Shown: positions 1-6,579, counted from the stretch's first letter. The stretch is 9,956 nucleotides of DNA from Chloroflexota bacterium (GCA_023392115.1 JAEVZT010000388.1:1-9956); one strand, 5' to 3'. Translations and numbers: made by a program. The notes: generated by a model from the letters alone, not told the origin.

Positions 1-2
1 CC

Positions 3-200
3 GCCGATCTGCTCGGCATGGCGGCGGTCGAACTCGATGCCATCGCGCAAGATGATATTCTGCACGGGCGGGCTGCCGCCCGGACAAACGATTACCCGTT
101 CGGGACGCCGGCACTGGCTCATGACGGCAGCGGAGAGCCAATCGCCGTCGTGCGCGCGGTAGATGGACTCTGGAAGCCCGAAAAAGTGTTTTCGCGGTAG
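3..200 (+). CDS. truB: tRNA pseudouridine synthase B, C-terminal fragment
   Basis: This is the last 65 codons of a gene that starts before the window; the frame is open from base 3 and stops at TAG 198-200. TruB converts U55 of the tRNA T-arm to pseudouridine. The catalytic domain is not visible. What remains looks like the C-terminal RNA-binding end of TruB: a segment around ILHGRAAAR, then a short beta-rich stretch (IAVVRAVDG) and the terminal LWKPEKVF, which resembles the usual W-x-P-x-K-V-F ending of the family. The call is supported by the next gene, ribF, 36 bases downstream on the same strand, because truB-ribF is a very common bacterial pair. An internal ATG at 18 is not a plausible true start. 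The identity rests on a short tail plus context. Confidence 0.75.
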   Translation, partial: ADLLGMAAVELDAIAQDDILHGRAAARTNDYPFGTPALAHDGSGEPIAVVRAVDGLWKPEKVFSR

Positions 201-236
201 AATCTCCACGTATGTCTCACACAGGATGACCCAAGC

Positions 237-1175
237 ATGAAGCATCTGCACGATCTCGCCAGCGTCCACCTTGATCAGCCGTCGGTCGTCACGATCGGCG
301 TGTTTGACGGCGTGCACAAGGGACACCAACATCTCATCCGGCGGCTGGTGGCAGAGGCGCGCGCGCGGAATCATCTCGCAGTCGCCATTACCTTCTTCCC
401 ACATCCTGACGTCGTCCTGCGCGGTTTGCAGGGGCGCTATTACCTGAACTCGCCCGACGAACGCGCCGAACTGATGGGCGAGCTGGGGGTAGACTACGTG
501 ATCACCCTGCCGTTCGACGACGCGCTGCGCCAGATTCGCGCAGCCGCCTTCGTTGACCTGATGTGTGAGCATCTGCGGCTCGACTCGCTGTGGGTTGGCG
601 CTGACTTCGCCATGGGCTACAAGCGCGAAGGCAACGTCGACTATCTACGCGCGCAGGGCGATGAAAAGGGCTTTTCGCTGCAGGTGATCGAACTTGTGAT
701 GCAGGACGGCGACGGCACGATCAGCAGCACGGCGATCAGACAGGCGCTGCTGGCGGGCGACGTCGACAATGCCCGTGAGTGGCTTGGACGCGCCTACTCG
801 GTGTCTGGCAAAGTCGTTCATGGCGACCACCGGGGACACGAGATCGGCTTTCCGACGGCGAATATCGATGTGTGGGAAGGGCAGGTCATCCCGGCGAACG
901 GCATTTACGCCGGATGGGCGTACCTCAACGGCGAACGCTGGATGGCGGCGACGAACGTCGGCGTCCGTCCGACCTTCGACGTGACCGGAATCACTGTCGA
1001 AGCCTATCTGCTCGACTTCGACCGCGAGATTTACGGTGAAAACCTGACAGTCACGTTTGAGAAGTACCTGCGCCCGGAAGAACGGTATGAGAGCGTTGAC
1101 GCCCTGATCGCCCAGATCGGGCGCGATGTCGACGTGACGCGCGCCTATCTCGCGGAAACAGGCGCGGAAGGCTAA
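237..1175 (+). CDS. ribF: Bifunctional riboflavin kinase / FAD synthetase RibF
   Basis: RibF phosphorylates riboflavin to FMN and adenylylates FMN to FAD in the cytoplasm. The 312 residues match the usual bacterial length of about 305-330. The N-terminal FAD-synthetase (nucleotidyltransferase) domain shows GVFDGVHKGH at 21-30, with the HxGH-type nucleotide-binding histidines, then FFPHP at 53-57 and ISSTAIR at 162-168. The C-terminal riboflavin-kinase domain shows GFPTAN at 204-209, the ATNVGVRPTF segment at 238-247 and a conserved acidic residue in VEAYLLDF (E255). An AGGA at 223-226, 10 bases before the ATG, supports the start. It lies 36 bases after truB and is probably cotranscribed with it. 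Its TAA stop overlaps the TAG stop of the convergent era gene. The FAD product could supply the flavoprotein encoded near 7796-9331, but nothing in the sequence links them directly. Confidence 0.97.
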   Translation: MKHLHDLASVHLDQPSVVTIGVFDGVHKGHQHLIRRLVAEARARNHLAVAITFFPHPDVVLRGLQGRYYLNSPDERAELMGELGVDYVITLPFDDALRQIRAAAFVDLMCEHLRLDSLWVGADFAMGYKREGNVDYLRAQGDEKGFSLQVIELVMQDGDGTISSTAIRQALLAGDVDNAREWLGRAYSVSGKVVHGDHRGHEIGFPTANIDVWEGQVIPANGIYAGWAYLNGERWMAATNVGVRPTFDVTGITVEAYLLDFDREIYGENLTVTFEKYLRPEERYESVDALIAQIGRDVDVTRAYLAETGAEG

Positions 1176-2113
1176 TCGTCCTCTCGCAGGCGGTAGCCGA
1201 GGCGCTTCATCAGCGCTTCATTGCTGCGCCAGTTCTTGAGGACCTTGACGCGCAGGTCGAGGAACACTTTTCCATCGAGCATGTCTTCGAGATCGGCACG
1301 CGCACTCGAGCCGATCTTCTTGATCATCTCGCCACCCTTGCCGATAATGATCCCCTTCTGCGAGTCGCGCTCGACGTAAATCACGGCGCTGATGTGGTTG
1401 ACGTGCTCTTTCTCGCTGAAGCTCTCGACCTCGACCGCGACCGAGTAGGGGATCTCCTGTTCCGTATTGAGCATGACTTTCTCGCGCACGACTTCGGCGG
1501 CGACAAAACGCATGTTGGCGTCGCTCGTCTGGTCGGCGGGGTAATAGCGAGGACCGGGCGGCATCTGTTCGACGACGTAGGCGAGCATGTCGTCGACGCC
1601 CGTGCCGTCAAGCGCGCTGATCAGGAACACCTGATCGTGCGGGATGAGAGCGGTATGCGCCTCGATGTTCGCATTGCGGTGTTCGGGAGTTAGGCGGTCG
1701 GCTTTGTTAAGCACGAGCACGACCGGCGTCCGCCCGCGCAGGCGATTGACGGTTTCTGCAAGGTGACGATCGCCGACTTCGGGTTTTTCCGCCACATCGA
1801 GCATGACGATGATAAGGTCAGATTCCTTCAAGGCAGTTTCGGCGGTTTGCACCATATACTCGCCAAGCCGGTGCTGCGGCGCGTGCAGTCCGGGCGTGTC
1901 GATGAACAGGATTTGCGCCTCGTCGGATGTGTAGATGCCAAGCTGACGCCGCCGGGTCGTCTGTGGCTTCGGGCTGACGATCGCGATCTTCTGCCCGATC
2001 AAGCGGTTGATGAGCGTCGATTTGCCGACGTTCGGACGTCCGGCGACGACCACCACGCCGGAGCGGTGCCCTTCCGGCAGATCATCGTTAAACACATCGT
2101 CAAGGTTCGTCAT
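1172..2113 (-). CDS. era: GTPase Era
   Basis: Era is an essential GTPase that binds the 3' end of 16S rRNA and helps mature the small ribosomal subunit. All GTPase motifs are present in the 313 residues: G1 GRPNVGKS at 25-32, a G2 threonine pair within PKPQTTRRR (49-56), G3 DTPG at 72-75, G4 NKAD at 136-139 and G5 SAL at 166-168. The C-terminal KH RNA-binding domain carries IIIGKGGEMIKKIG at 255-268. The N-terminus has roughly ten more residues before G1 than E. coli Era, rich in Asp and Glu. AGGA with a 6-base spacing precedes the ATG. This is the last gene of a minus-strand operon, and its ATG overlaps (ATGA) the TGA that ends the read-through frame of the upstream gene, which suggests translational coupling. 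Its stop overlaps that of the convergent ribF. Confidence 0.98.
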   Translation of the reverse strand: MTNLDDVFNDDLPEGHRSGVVVVAGRPNVGKSTLINRLIGQKIAIVSPKPQTTRRRQLGIYTSDEAQILFIDTPGLHAPQHRLGEYMVQTAETALKESDLIIVMLDVAEKPEVGDRHLAETVNRLRGRTPVVLVLNKADRLTPEHRNANIEAHTALIPHDQVFLISALDGTGVDDMLAYVVEQMPPGPRYYPADQTSDANMRFVAAEVVREKVMLNTEQEIPYSVAVEVESFSEKEHVNHISAVIYVERDSQKGIIIGKGGEMIKKIGSSARADLEDMLDGKVFLDLRVKVLKNWRSNEALMKRLGYRLREDD

Positions 2114-2169
2114 GAGCCTTCCTGAATCCTGTACTTCCGATAAAACAGTAACGCAATCAGCGCGATGTA
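2110..2169 (-). other. In-frame continuation beyond the amber stop (probable lost C-terminal tail)
   Basis: Reading on from TAG 2170-2172 in the frame of the preceding gene gives 19 sense codons and then TGA at 2110-2112. The segment has a run of hydrophobic residues (YIALIALLFY) followed by a basic flank (RKYR), the pattern of a membrane anchor with its charged end. The hydrophobic run is short, about 12 residues counting the isoleucine before the stop. Its TGA overlaps the era ATG as ATGA, matching the equally tight TAATG junction one gene upstream. Nineteen open codons alone could be chance; the composition and the exact junction are what make it suggestive. Confidence 0.5.
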
Positions 2170-2670
2170 CTAGATGCTGTCCTGCCAGTCGGCAAGCGAA
2201 TTGTAGCGTGGCAGGTAATTCAGCAGGCGCAGCGGGACGGCGGCGTCTGCCGGAGCGATTAGGGCGGTTGGTCGCGCGGCGGGCGCTGTCGCCGTCGGGC
2301 TGTCGTAGACCAGTACCTCGACCGGTTGGACGAGATCGAGGTTCTTGACATACATCATCTCGTCCCTGCCGTCGTTGCGATAGCCGAACACTTCGGCGCG
2401 CGGGTACTGGTTACTGTGGCGGGTGATAAATTCCCACGCCTCGTCGCCGACGAGCATGTCGCCGTAATCGATCGCCACCAAGCCGGGGACGATGGATAGG
2501 TGTGGCTTGCCGAGGTAGCGGATGCCGTAGCGCACAACCAGCGCGCCGCTGATCAGCGTATCTGCGCCCGCTAGCCGCGTTGGCGCGAGCGCTTGCAAGA
2601 TACCGAGCTGCACGACAGTGCCGTTGAAGGCGTCGCCGATCGGTTCGCGCGCGGGAATCGGTTTTGCCAT
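2170..2670 (-). CDS. Uncharacterised protein upstream of era, possibly truncated by an amber codon
   Basis: I do not recognise this 166-residue protein. It has no N-terminal signal peptide. Residues 1-123 look like one mixed, beta-rich soluble domain (for example LISGALVVRYGIRYLG and VPGLVAIDYGDMLVGDEAWEF). Residues 124-148 are a Pro/Ala/Thr-rich linker, and the remainder ends ...NSLADWQDSI before a TAG at 2170-2172. The same frame continues past that TAG for 19 codons, giving YIALIALLFYRKYRIQEGS, and ends with TGA at 2110-2112, which overlaps the era ATG. The intact protein was therefore probably about 186 residues with a hydrophobic, positively capped tail (see findings). Its ATG overlaps the upstream gene's TAA (TAATG), so it is probably translated by reinitiation within the operon. 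It could be a real shorter protein, a recent nonsense mutation or a sequencing error. Confidence 0.7.
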   Translation of the reverse strand: MAKPIPAREPIGDAFNGTVVQLGILQALAPTRLAGADTLISGALVVRYGIRYLGKPHLSIVPGLVAIDYGDMLVGDEAWEFITRHSNQYPRAEVFGYRNDGRDEMMYVKNLDLVQPVEVLVYDSPTATAPAARPTALIAPADAAVPLRLLNYLPRYNSLADWQDSI

Positions 2671-3026
2671 TAGTGGTGTTCGGTCGTCGCGACTGTCACC
2701 TCGTGCTGCTGCGCGTCGGGTTCGTGGACGTTGACTTCGCCCGCGTTATGGACTGCAAGTTCGTGTCCGTGATGCCCGGTGTCCTGTGGCACGTTGATAT
2801 CGTCAAAGTGCTTGAACGGCTGCACAACTGCCAGCCATCCCCCAATCCCGAGAATGGTGAGAAGGATGCCGCCGATGAGCGTCAGGTTGAACGCCGTGCT
2901 GTCGGCAGCTTCGCCTCTGACAGCGCCGAGCGCCAGCGCGATGATCATCAGGATGATGCCGATACCGGCGGCGAGCGCCAAGCCGAACGTCAGCGGGTTA
3001 TTCGTATGCCGCGTGCGAATATTCAC
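2670..3026 (-). CDS. Small two-helix membrane protein with His-rich tail
   Basis: This 118-residue protein matches no family I can name. It starts at GTG 3024-3026, with AGGAG at 3036-3040 and a 9-base spacing. A short basic N-terminus (RTRH) is followed by two hydrophobic segments at about 12-36 (PLTFGLALAAGIGIILMIIA...) and 47-69 (NLTLIGGILLTILGIGGWLAVV), which should cross the membrane as a hairpin. Residues 70-118 form a polar tail with nine histidines, including HHGH at 85-88 and the terminal HH; metal binding is conceivable but unproven. It is the first gene of the operon leading to era, and its TAA overlaps the next ATG (TAATG). That coupling suggests it works with the 166-residue protein next door. 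Existence as a gene is well supported by the start signal, membrane pattern and junction; function is unknown. Confidence 0.8.
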   Translation of the reverse strand: MNIRTRHTNNPLTFGLALAAGIGIILMIIALALGAVRGEAADSTAFNLTLIGGILLTILGIGGWLAVVQPFKHFDDINVPQDTGHHGHELAVHNAGEVNVHEPDAQQHEVTVATTEHH

Positions 3027-3070
3027 GAATTCTTGCTCCTAGCGCGCTGTTCCGGTTAAAACATAGCCCA

Positions 3071-3099
3071 ATTTTGCCGCCTCTATCTCAGCCCGTCAA
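3071..3099 (-). promoter_or_regulatory. Candidate sigma-70-type promoter for the 3026-1172 operon
   Basis: On the minus strand a -35 TTGACG (3094-3099) is separated by 17 bases from a -10-like CAAAAT (3071-3076). The -35 matches consensus at five of six positions and the -10 at four. It lies about 45 bases upstream of the GTG start of the membrane-protein gene, in the divergent gap with the phosphatase gene, which fits transcription of the unknown pair plus era. A TATGTT slightly downstream is an alternative -10. Confidence 0.45.
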
Positions 3100-3121
3100 C
3101 CCTGTTGGCGAAGCACACGCA

Positions 3122-3128
3122 GAAAGGA
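3122..3128 (+). promoter_or_regulatory. Ribosome binding site fixing the phosphatase start
   Basis: GAAAGGA lies 5 bases before GTG 3134. It favours that start over the in-frame TTG at 3074, which would add 20 residues before the family's usual N-terminal beta strand. Confidence 0.7.
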
Positions 3129-3133
3129 TCACT

Positions 3134-3763
3134 GTGAAGCGAGTTTTGCTGATACGGCACGGACAAACCGACTGGAACCTCGAGGGGCGCTGGCAGGGAC
3201 ACGTCGACATTCCGCTCAACCAAGCCGGGTTGGAGCAAGCGCGGGTGCTGGCAGATCATCTGAGCGAGCGCCCAATCAACGCGGTCTACTCCAGCGATCT
3301 ATCGCGGGCACAGGCGACGGCGGAGATCATCGCGGCGGGACTTGGACTGAACGTCCAGTTTGACCGGCGGCTGCGAGAAATGAACCTCGGTGCGTTTCAG
3401 GGGCTGACCATACAGGAAATCAAGGCGCGCTACCCAAATGAGTGGGAAGCCATGATGCTGGATTATATGGGCTACGTCCTGCCAAAAGGCGAATCGCGCG
3501 CGGCAATGCAGCGGCGGGCATACGAGGCGCTCACGGAGTATGTCGAACGCCAGCCGGACGAGTCCGAGATCGCGCTGGTGTCGCACGGCGGCACGATCCG
3601 CGTGCTGCTGCTGAAGCTGTTCAGCGATGACCCGATGGGTCAGAAGTCGCTGCACAATACCTCAATCACCGTGTTGGAAACAGATGGCAGTGTCTGGCGG
3701 CTGCTCGATTTGGCGGTAACGCCGCATCTGGTCAAAGCGGGCGAGAGTCACGAGACGCTGTAA
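3134..3763 (+). CDS. Histidine phosphatase family protein (phosphoglycerate-mutase-like)
   Basis: This is a branch-1 histidine phosphatase, which forms a phosphohistidine intermediate to remove or move phosphate on small molecules. From the chosen GTG start it has 209 residues, normal for the GpmB/CobC/PhoE-like subgroup. VLLIRHGQTDWN at 4-15 carries the catalytic RHG (His9). SSDLSRA at 53-59 carries a phosphate-binding Arg58, the acid residue lies in LREMNLG (Glu82), and the second histidine is in VSHGG (His151). All four core residues are present, so it should be active. The substrate cannot be read from the sequence: candidates are phosphoglycerate, alpha-ribazole phosphate or general phosphomonoesters. 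No cobalamin gene is nearby to favour CobC. It precedes pckA on the same strand, but pckA has its own promoter. Confidence 0.93.
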   Translation: MKRVLLIRHGQTDWNLEGRWQGHVDIPLNQAGLEQARVLADHLSERPINAVYSSDLSRAQATAEIIAAGLGLNVQFDRRLREMNLGAFQGLTIQEIKARYPNEWEAMMLDYMGYVLPKGESRAAMQRRAYEALTEYVERQPDESEIALVSHGGTIRVLLLKLFSDDPMGQKSLHNTSITVLETDGSVWRLLDLAVTPHLVKAGESHETL

Positions 3764-3785
3764 CGACTGCTCACGCGACATCGTT

Positions 3786-3813
3786 TTGATACCGGCGGTG
3801 AAAGCGTTACAAT
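3786..3813 (+). promoter_or_regulatory. Probable sigma-70-type promoter of pckA
   Basis: A -35 TTGATA (3786-3791) and a -10 TACAAT (3808-3813) are separated by 16 bases. Both boxes are close to consensus. Transcription would start near 3820, giving a leader of about 48 bases before pckA, inside the palindrome described next. Confidence 0.7.
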
Positions 3814-3814
3814 G

Positions 3815-3834
3815 ATTCTTGATTTCACAAGAAT
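3815..3834 (+). promoter_or_regulatory. Inverted repeat at the pckA transcription start, candidate operator
   Basis: ATTCTTG (3815-3821) and its perfect complement CAAGAAT (3828-3834) flank a 6-base spacer. The repeat starts one base after the predicted -10 box and covers the likely start of transcription. That is where a dimeric repressor would block RNA polymerase; a small 5'-end hairpin that stabilises the mRNA is the alternative. The T- and A-rich makeup contrasts with the GC-rich surroundings. Confidence 0.5.
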
Positions 3835-3867
3835 TTCGCGCGCCATAAGAAAAGGAGTCTGCTTTTC

Positions 3868-5478
3868 ATGGTACAGCAAGCGATCGATCAAGTCCCCTAC
3901 AGTCAATACGGGCTGGACAATCACGGTTTCAGCGACATCGGGAGAATATTCTGGAATCTGTCTACGCCGGCATTGTATGAGCGTGCCGTCCGCAACAAAG
4001 AGGGGATCGTTGTTCACCTCGGACCGCTGGCAGTCCGCACCGGCTCGCATACCGGGCGCTCACCGAACGACAAATTCATCGTACGCGACGATGGAGCCGA
4101 GAATATCTGGTGGGGCACGGTCAACAAGCCGTTTGAACCTGCGGACTTTGATCACCTGCACCGGCGCATGATGGCGTATTTCATGGGCAAGGATGTTTAC
4201 GTGCAGGACTGCTATGCCGGCGCCGATCCGCGTTATCGGCTGCCGATCCGCGTGATCACGGAATTTGCGTGGCACAGCCTGTTTGCGCGGACGATGTTCA
4301 TCAAGGCAGAACCGGATGACATGGTGGAGCACGTGCCGCAGTTCACGGTGATCGACGCGCCGTTCTTCCACGCTACGCCGGAAATCGACAGCACCCTGTC
4401 GCCGACGTTCATCCTGATTTCGTTCTCGCGCCGTTTAGTGCTGATCGGGGGGACAGAATACGCGGGCGAAATTAAGAAATCGATCTTTAGCATTCTCAAC
4501 TACTTGCTGCCGCGGCAGGGAATCCTGTCAATGCACTGCTCGGCGAATTACGGCAAGGGAAAGGACGACGTCGCGCTGTTCTTCGGCTTGTCGGGCACGG
4601 GCAAGACGACTCTGAGTTCCGACCCGGATCGCATCCTGATCGGTGATGACGAGCACGGTTGGAGCGACGACGGCGTTTTCAACTTCGAAGGCGGCTGCTA
4701 CGCGAAGGTCATTCGCCTTAACCCGGAAGGTGAACCGGAGATCTACGAAAAGACGCGCCGGTTTGGCACCGTGCTTGAGAATGTGGTCGTCAACCAGCAT
4801 ACGCGCCGCCTCGACCTCGACGATGACACGTACACCGAAAACACCCGCGCAGCTTACTCGATTGAAACGATTGCCAATGCTGATTACAGCGGAATGGCGG
4901 GACATCCGAAGAATGTCATTTTCCTGACGGCCGATGCCTTCGGCGTGCTGCCGCCGGTCGCCAAGTTGACGACCGAACAGGCGATGTACCACTTCATCAG
5001 CGGCTACACGGCAAAGGTCGCCGGGACGGAACGCGGTGTTACCGAGCCGAGCGCGACCTTCAGCGCGTGTTTTGGCGCGCCGTTCCTGCCGCTGCATCCG
5101 GCGACGTATGCGAACCTGCTGCGCGAAAAACTGAACTCGCATCAGGCACAGGTTTGGCTCGTCAACACAGGGTGGACGGGCGGTCCGCATGGCGTTGGCA
5201 AGCGCATGTCGCTGACGCACACTCGCTCGATCGTTTCGGCGATCCTCGAAGGGGCGCTCGTCGACGTCGAGACTGTCCCCGATCCGTACTTCGGCATTCA
5301 TGTGCCGGTCGCCGTGCCGAACGTGCCCGCAGACATCCTCAACCCGCGCAACACGTGGCAGGATAAGGCGGCATACGACGCCAAGGCGCTCGATCTCGCG
5401 CGGCAGTTTCAGGAAAACTTCAAGAAGTACGCCGATCAGGCGGGCGAAGACGTGCTGGCGGCGGGTCCAACCGTTTAG
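3868..5478 (+). CDS. pckA: Phosphoenolpyruvate carboxykinase (ATP)
   Basis: This cytoplasmic enzyme converts oxaloacetate plus ATP to PEP plus CO2 plus ADP, the entry step of gluconeogenesis; it can run anaplerotically in some bacteria. The 536 residues match the ATP-dependent family (about 520-540) rather than the longer GTP-dependent one. Visible motifs are [16 protein letters not shown] at 57-72, with substrate-binding Arg64, the P-loop GLSGTGKTT at 240-248, the metal-binding kinase-2 motif beginning GDDEHGW at 259-265, [10 protein letters not shown] just after it, and [17 protein letters not shown] near the C-terminus. AAAGGAG at 3851-3857, 10 bases before the ATG, supports the start. It has its own promoter with an overlapping palindrome, so it may be regulated separately. 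It lies next to mdh on the same strand, which supplies oxaloacetate from malate. Confidence 0.98.
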   Translation: MVQQAIDQVPYSQYGLDNHGFSDIGRIFWNLSTPALYERAVRNKEGIVVHLGPLAVRTGSHTGRSPNDKFIVRDDGAENIWWGTVNKPFEPADFDHLHRRMMAYFMGKDVYVQDCYAGADPRYRLPIRVITEFAWHSLFARTMFIKAEPDDMVEHVPQFTVIDAPFFHATPEIDSTLSPTFILISFSRRLVLIGGTEYAGEIKKSIFSILNYLLPRQGILSMHCSANYGKGKDDVALFFGLSGTGKTTLSSDPDRILIGDDEHGWSDDGVFNFEGGCYAKVIRLNPEGEPEIYEKTRRFGTVLENVVVNQHTRRLDLDDDTYTENTRAAYSIETIANADYSGMAGHPKNVIFLTADAFGVLPPVAKLTTEQAMYHFISGYTAKVAGTERGVTEPSATFSACFGAPFLPLHPATYANLLREKLNSHQAQVWLVNTGWTGGPHGVGKRMSLTHTRSIVSAILEGALVDVETVPDPYFGIHVPVAVPNVPADILNPRNTWQDKAAYDAKALDLARQFQENFKKYADQAGEDVLAAGPTV

Positions 5479-5497
5479 GCAGTCACTTCTGAGAGAT

Positions 5498-5547
5498 GAC
5501 AGCGCAGGGTGGGGCGAAAATTCGCCCGGGCTTTCCTTTGCGCTGTC
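5498..5547 (+). terminator. Nested hairpin after pckA, possible terminator or attenuator
   Basis: GACAGCGCA (5498-5506) pairs perfectly with TGCGCTGTC (5539-5547), and G-T and G-C pairs can lengthen this outer stem by about three. Between the arms sits a second hairpin, GGGCGAA/TTCGCCC (5512-5518 and 5521-5527), followed by GGGCTTTCCTTT. The inner hairpin plus interrupted T-run could act as a weak rho-independent terminator for pckA. Forming the outer stem would compete for the same T-run. Whether transcription continues into mdh is therefore uncertain. Confidence 0.5.
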
Positions 5548-5566
5548 TGATGCGCATAGGTATCCT
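5538..5566 (+). promoter_or_regulatory. Weak candidate promoter for mdh
   Basis: TTGCGC (5538-5543) and TATCCT (5561-5566) are spaced by 17 bases, 42 bases upstream of the mdh ATG. Each box has about four of six consensus bases, and the -35 lies inside the right arm of the hairpin, so hairpin and promoter share sequence. The match could be chance. Confidence 0.3.
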
Positions 5567-5597
5567 TGAGTGCGTGTGTGCTCATCTGATGAATCAT

Positions 5598-5602
5598 GGA
5601 GA
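5598..5602 (+). promoter_or_regulatory. Ribosome binding site fixing the mdh start
   Basis: GGAGA, 6 to 7 bases before ATG 5609, selects this start. The in-frame upstream start at 5570 would add 13 residues (beginning VRVCSSDESW) with no counterpart ahead of the nucleotide-binding strand. Confidence 0.75.
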
Positions 5603-5608
5603 ACTCAA

Positions 5609-6553
5609 ATGGCTCGAAGTAAAGTGACTGTAGTCGGCGCGGGCAATGTCGGCGCGACGTGCGCCCACTGGATCGCCAGCCGCGAACTCGCCGACGTGGT
5701 GCTGATCGACATCCTTGACGGCGTGGCAAAGGGCAAGGCGCTCGATCTTGCTGAAGCCGCGCCGGTGATGAAATACGATCTTAAGCTGACCGGCGGCAGC
5801 GATTACGCCCTGACCGCCGACTCGGACGTCGTCGTCATCACGGCGGGCGTGCCGCGCAAGAAAGACCCGGTTACGGGGCAGTTCCCCAGCCGCGATGAGC
5901 TTGTCAAGACGAATCAGAAGATCGTCGGTGAAGTGGCGCGAGAAGTTGCCAAGTACTCACCGAATGCGGTGCTAATCATTGTTTCGAACCCGCTCGACGC
6001 GATGTGTCACGTCGCGCTGCACGAGAGCGGTTTCCCGGCGAACCGCGTCATCGGGCAGGCGGGCGCGCTCGACCCCGCGCGCTATAAAGCCTTTCTCGCC
6101 GAAGAACTTGGCGTCAGCGTCCGCGATATTCACGGTATGGTGCTCGGCGGTCACGGCGACGAAATGGTGCCGCTGCCGCGCCATACGTCGGTCGGTGGCA
6201 TCCCGGTGCGCGAGCTGATCTCGGAAGACAAGCTTCAGGCGATCATCCAGCGGACGCGCAAGGGCGGCGGAGAAATCGTCGGCTTGATCGGCGTTAGCGC
6301 GTGGTACGCTCCGGCGGCAGGGACTGTCGAAATGGTCGAGGCGATCGTTCGTGACCAGAAGCGCGTCATTCCAAGCGCGGTGCTGCTCAACGGCGAATAC
6401 GGCTATAACGGGCTATACGTCGGCGTGCCGGTCGTCCTCGGTAAGGACGGCGTTGAGAAGATCATCGAGATGGAACTGAACGACGAAGAGAAGGCGATGC
6501 TCGCCATCAGCGCGAAAGCCGTTCAGTCGGTTGTCGGCGTGCTGGGGTACTAG
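5609..6553 (+). CDS. mdh: Malate dehydrogenase, LDH-like (Chloroflexus) type
   Basis: The enzyme interconverts malate and oxaloacetate with NAD in the TCA cycle. From ATG 5609 it has 314 residues, normal for the LDH-like MDH group. It shows the dinucleotide fold GAGNVG at 10-15, Asp34 at the end of the second strand (NAD preference), NPLD at 127-130, Asp155 and Arg158 in GALDPARYK, and catalytic His182 in GGHGDEMVPLP. In the mobile loop, Arg83 (AGVPRK) occupies the place that selects malate/oxaloacetate over lactate/pyruvate. The spacing from Arg83 to the next loop arginine, Arg95, is about six residues longer than in the usual R-K-P-G-M-S-R form (see findings). This makes the exact substrate less certain. 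It follows pckA by 130 bases, an apt partner, and ends at a strong terminator. Confidence 0.93.
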   Translation: MARSKVTVVGAGNVGATCAHWIASRELADVVLIDILDGVAKGKALDLAEAAPVMKYDLKLTGGSDYALTADSDVVVITAGVPRKKDPVTGQFPSRDELVKTNQKIVGEVAREVAKYSPNAVLIIVSNPLDAMCHVALHESGFPANRVIGQAGALDPARYKAFLAEELGVSVRDIHGMVLGGHGDEMVPLPRHTSVGGIPVRELISEDKLQAIIQRTRKGGGEIVGLIGVSAWYAPAAGTVEMVEAIVRDQKRVIPSAVLLNGEYGYNGLYVGVPVVLGKDGVEKIIEMELNDEEKAMLAISAKAVQSVVGVLGY

Positions 6554-6579
6554 GCAAGACGACCTCACCCTCCATCCCC

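Noticed and set aside
18..200. A complete 60-residue gene beginning at ATG 18
   Set aside because: The frame is open to the left edge and the sequence resembles the end of TruB next to ribF, so it is a fragment of a larger gene.
1763..2125. 120-codon + strand open frame opposite the era N-terminus
   Set aside because: It overlaps the Era GTPase motifs fully, has no family resemblance and no ribosome binding site; it is a shadow frame.
2170..2172. TAG as a pyrrolysine or otherwise programmed recoding site
   Set aside because: No pyl genes or recoding structure are visible, several other genes nearby (era, mdh, truB) end in TAG, and simple mutation or error explains it better.
3074..3133. Upstream TTG start adding 20 residues to the histidine phosphatase
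   Set aside because: There is no Shine-Dalgarno, the extension lies ahead of the standard first strand, and GTG 3134 has GAAAGGA at good spacing.
4528..5301. 257-codon open frame antisense to pckA
   Set aside because: It lies wholly inside a well-supported pckA, has no recognisable domain, is Arg/Val-rich as expected for a GC-rich antisense frame, and has no start signal I trust.
5570..5608. Upstream start adding 13 residues to malate dehydrogenase
   Set aside because: The ATG at 5609 has GGAGA at proper spacing and begins at the normal place before the GAGNVG nucleotide-binding motif.
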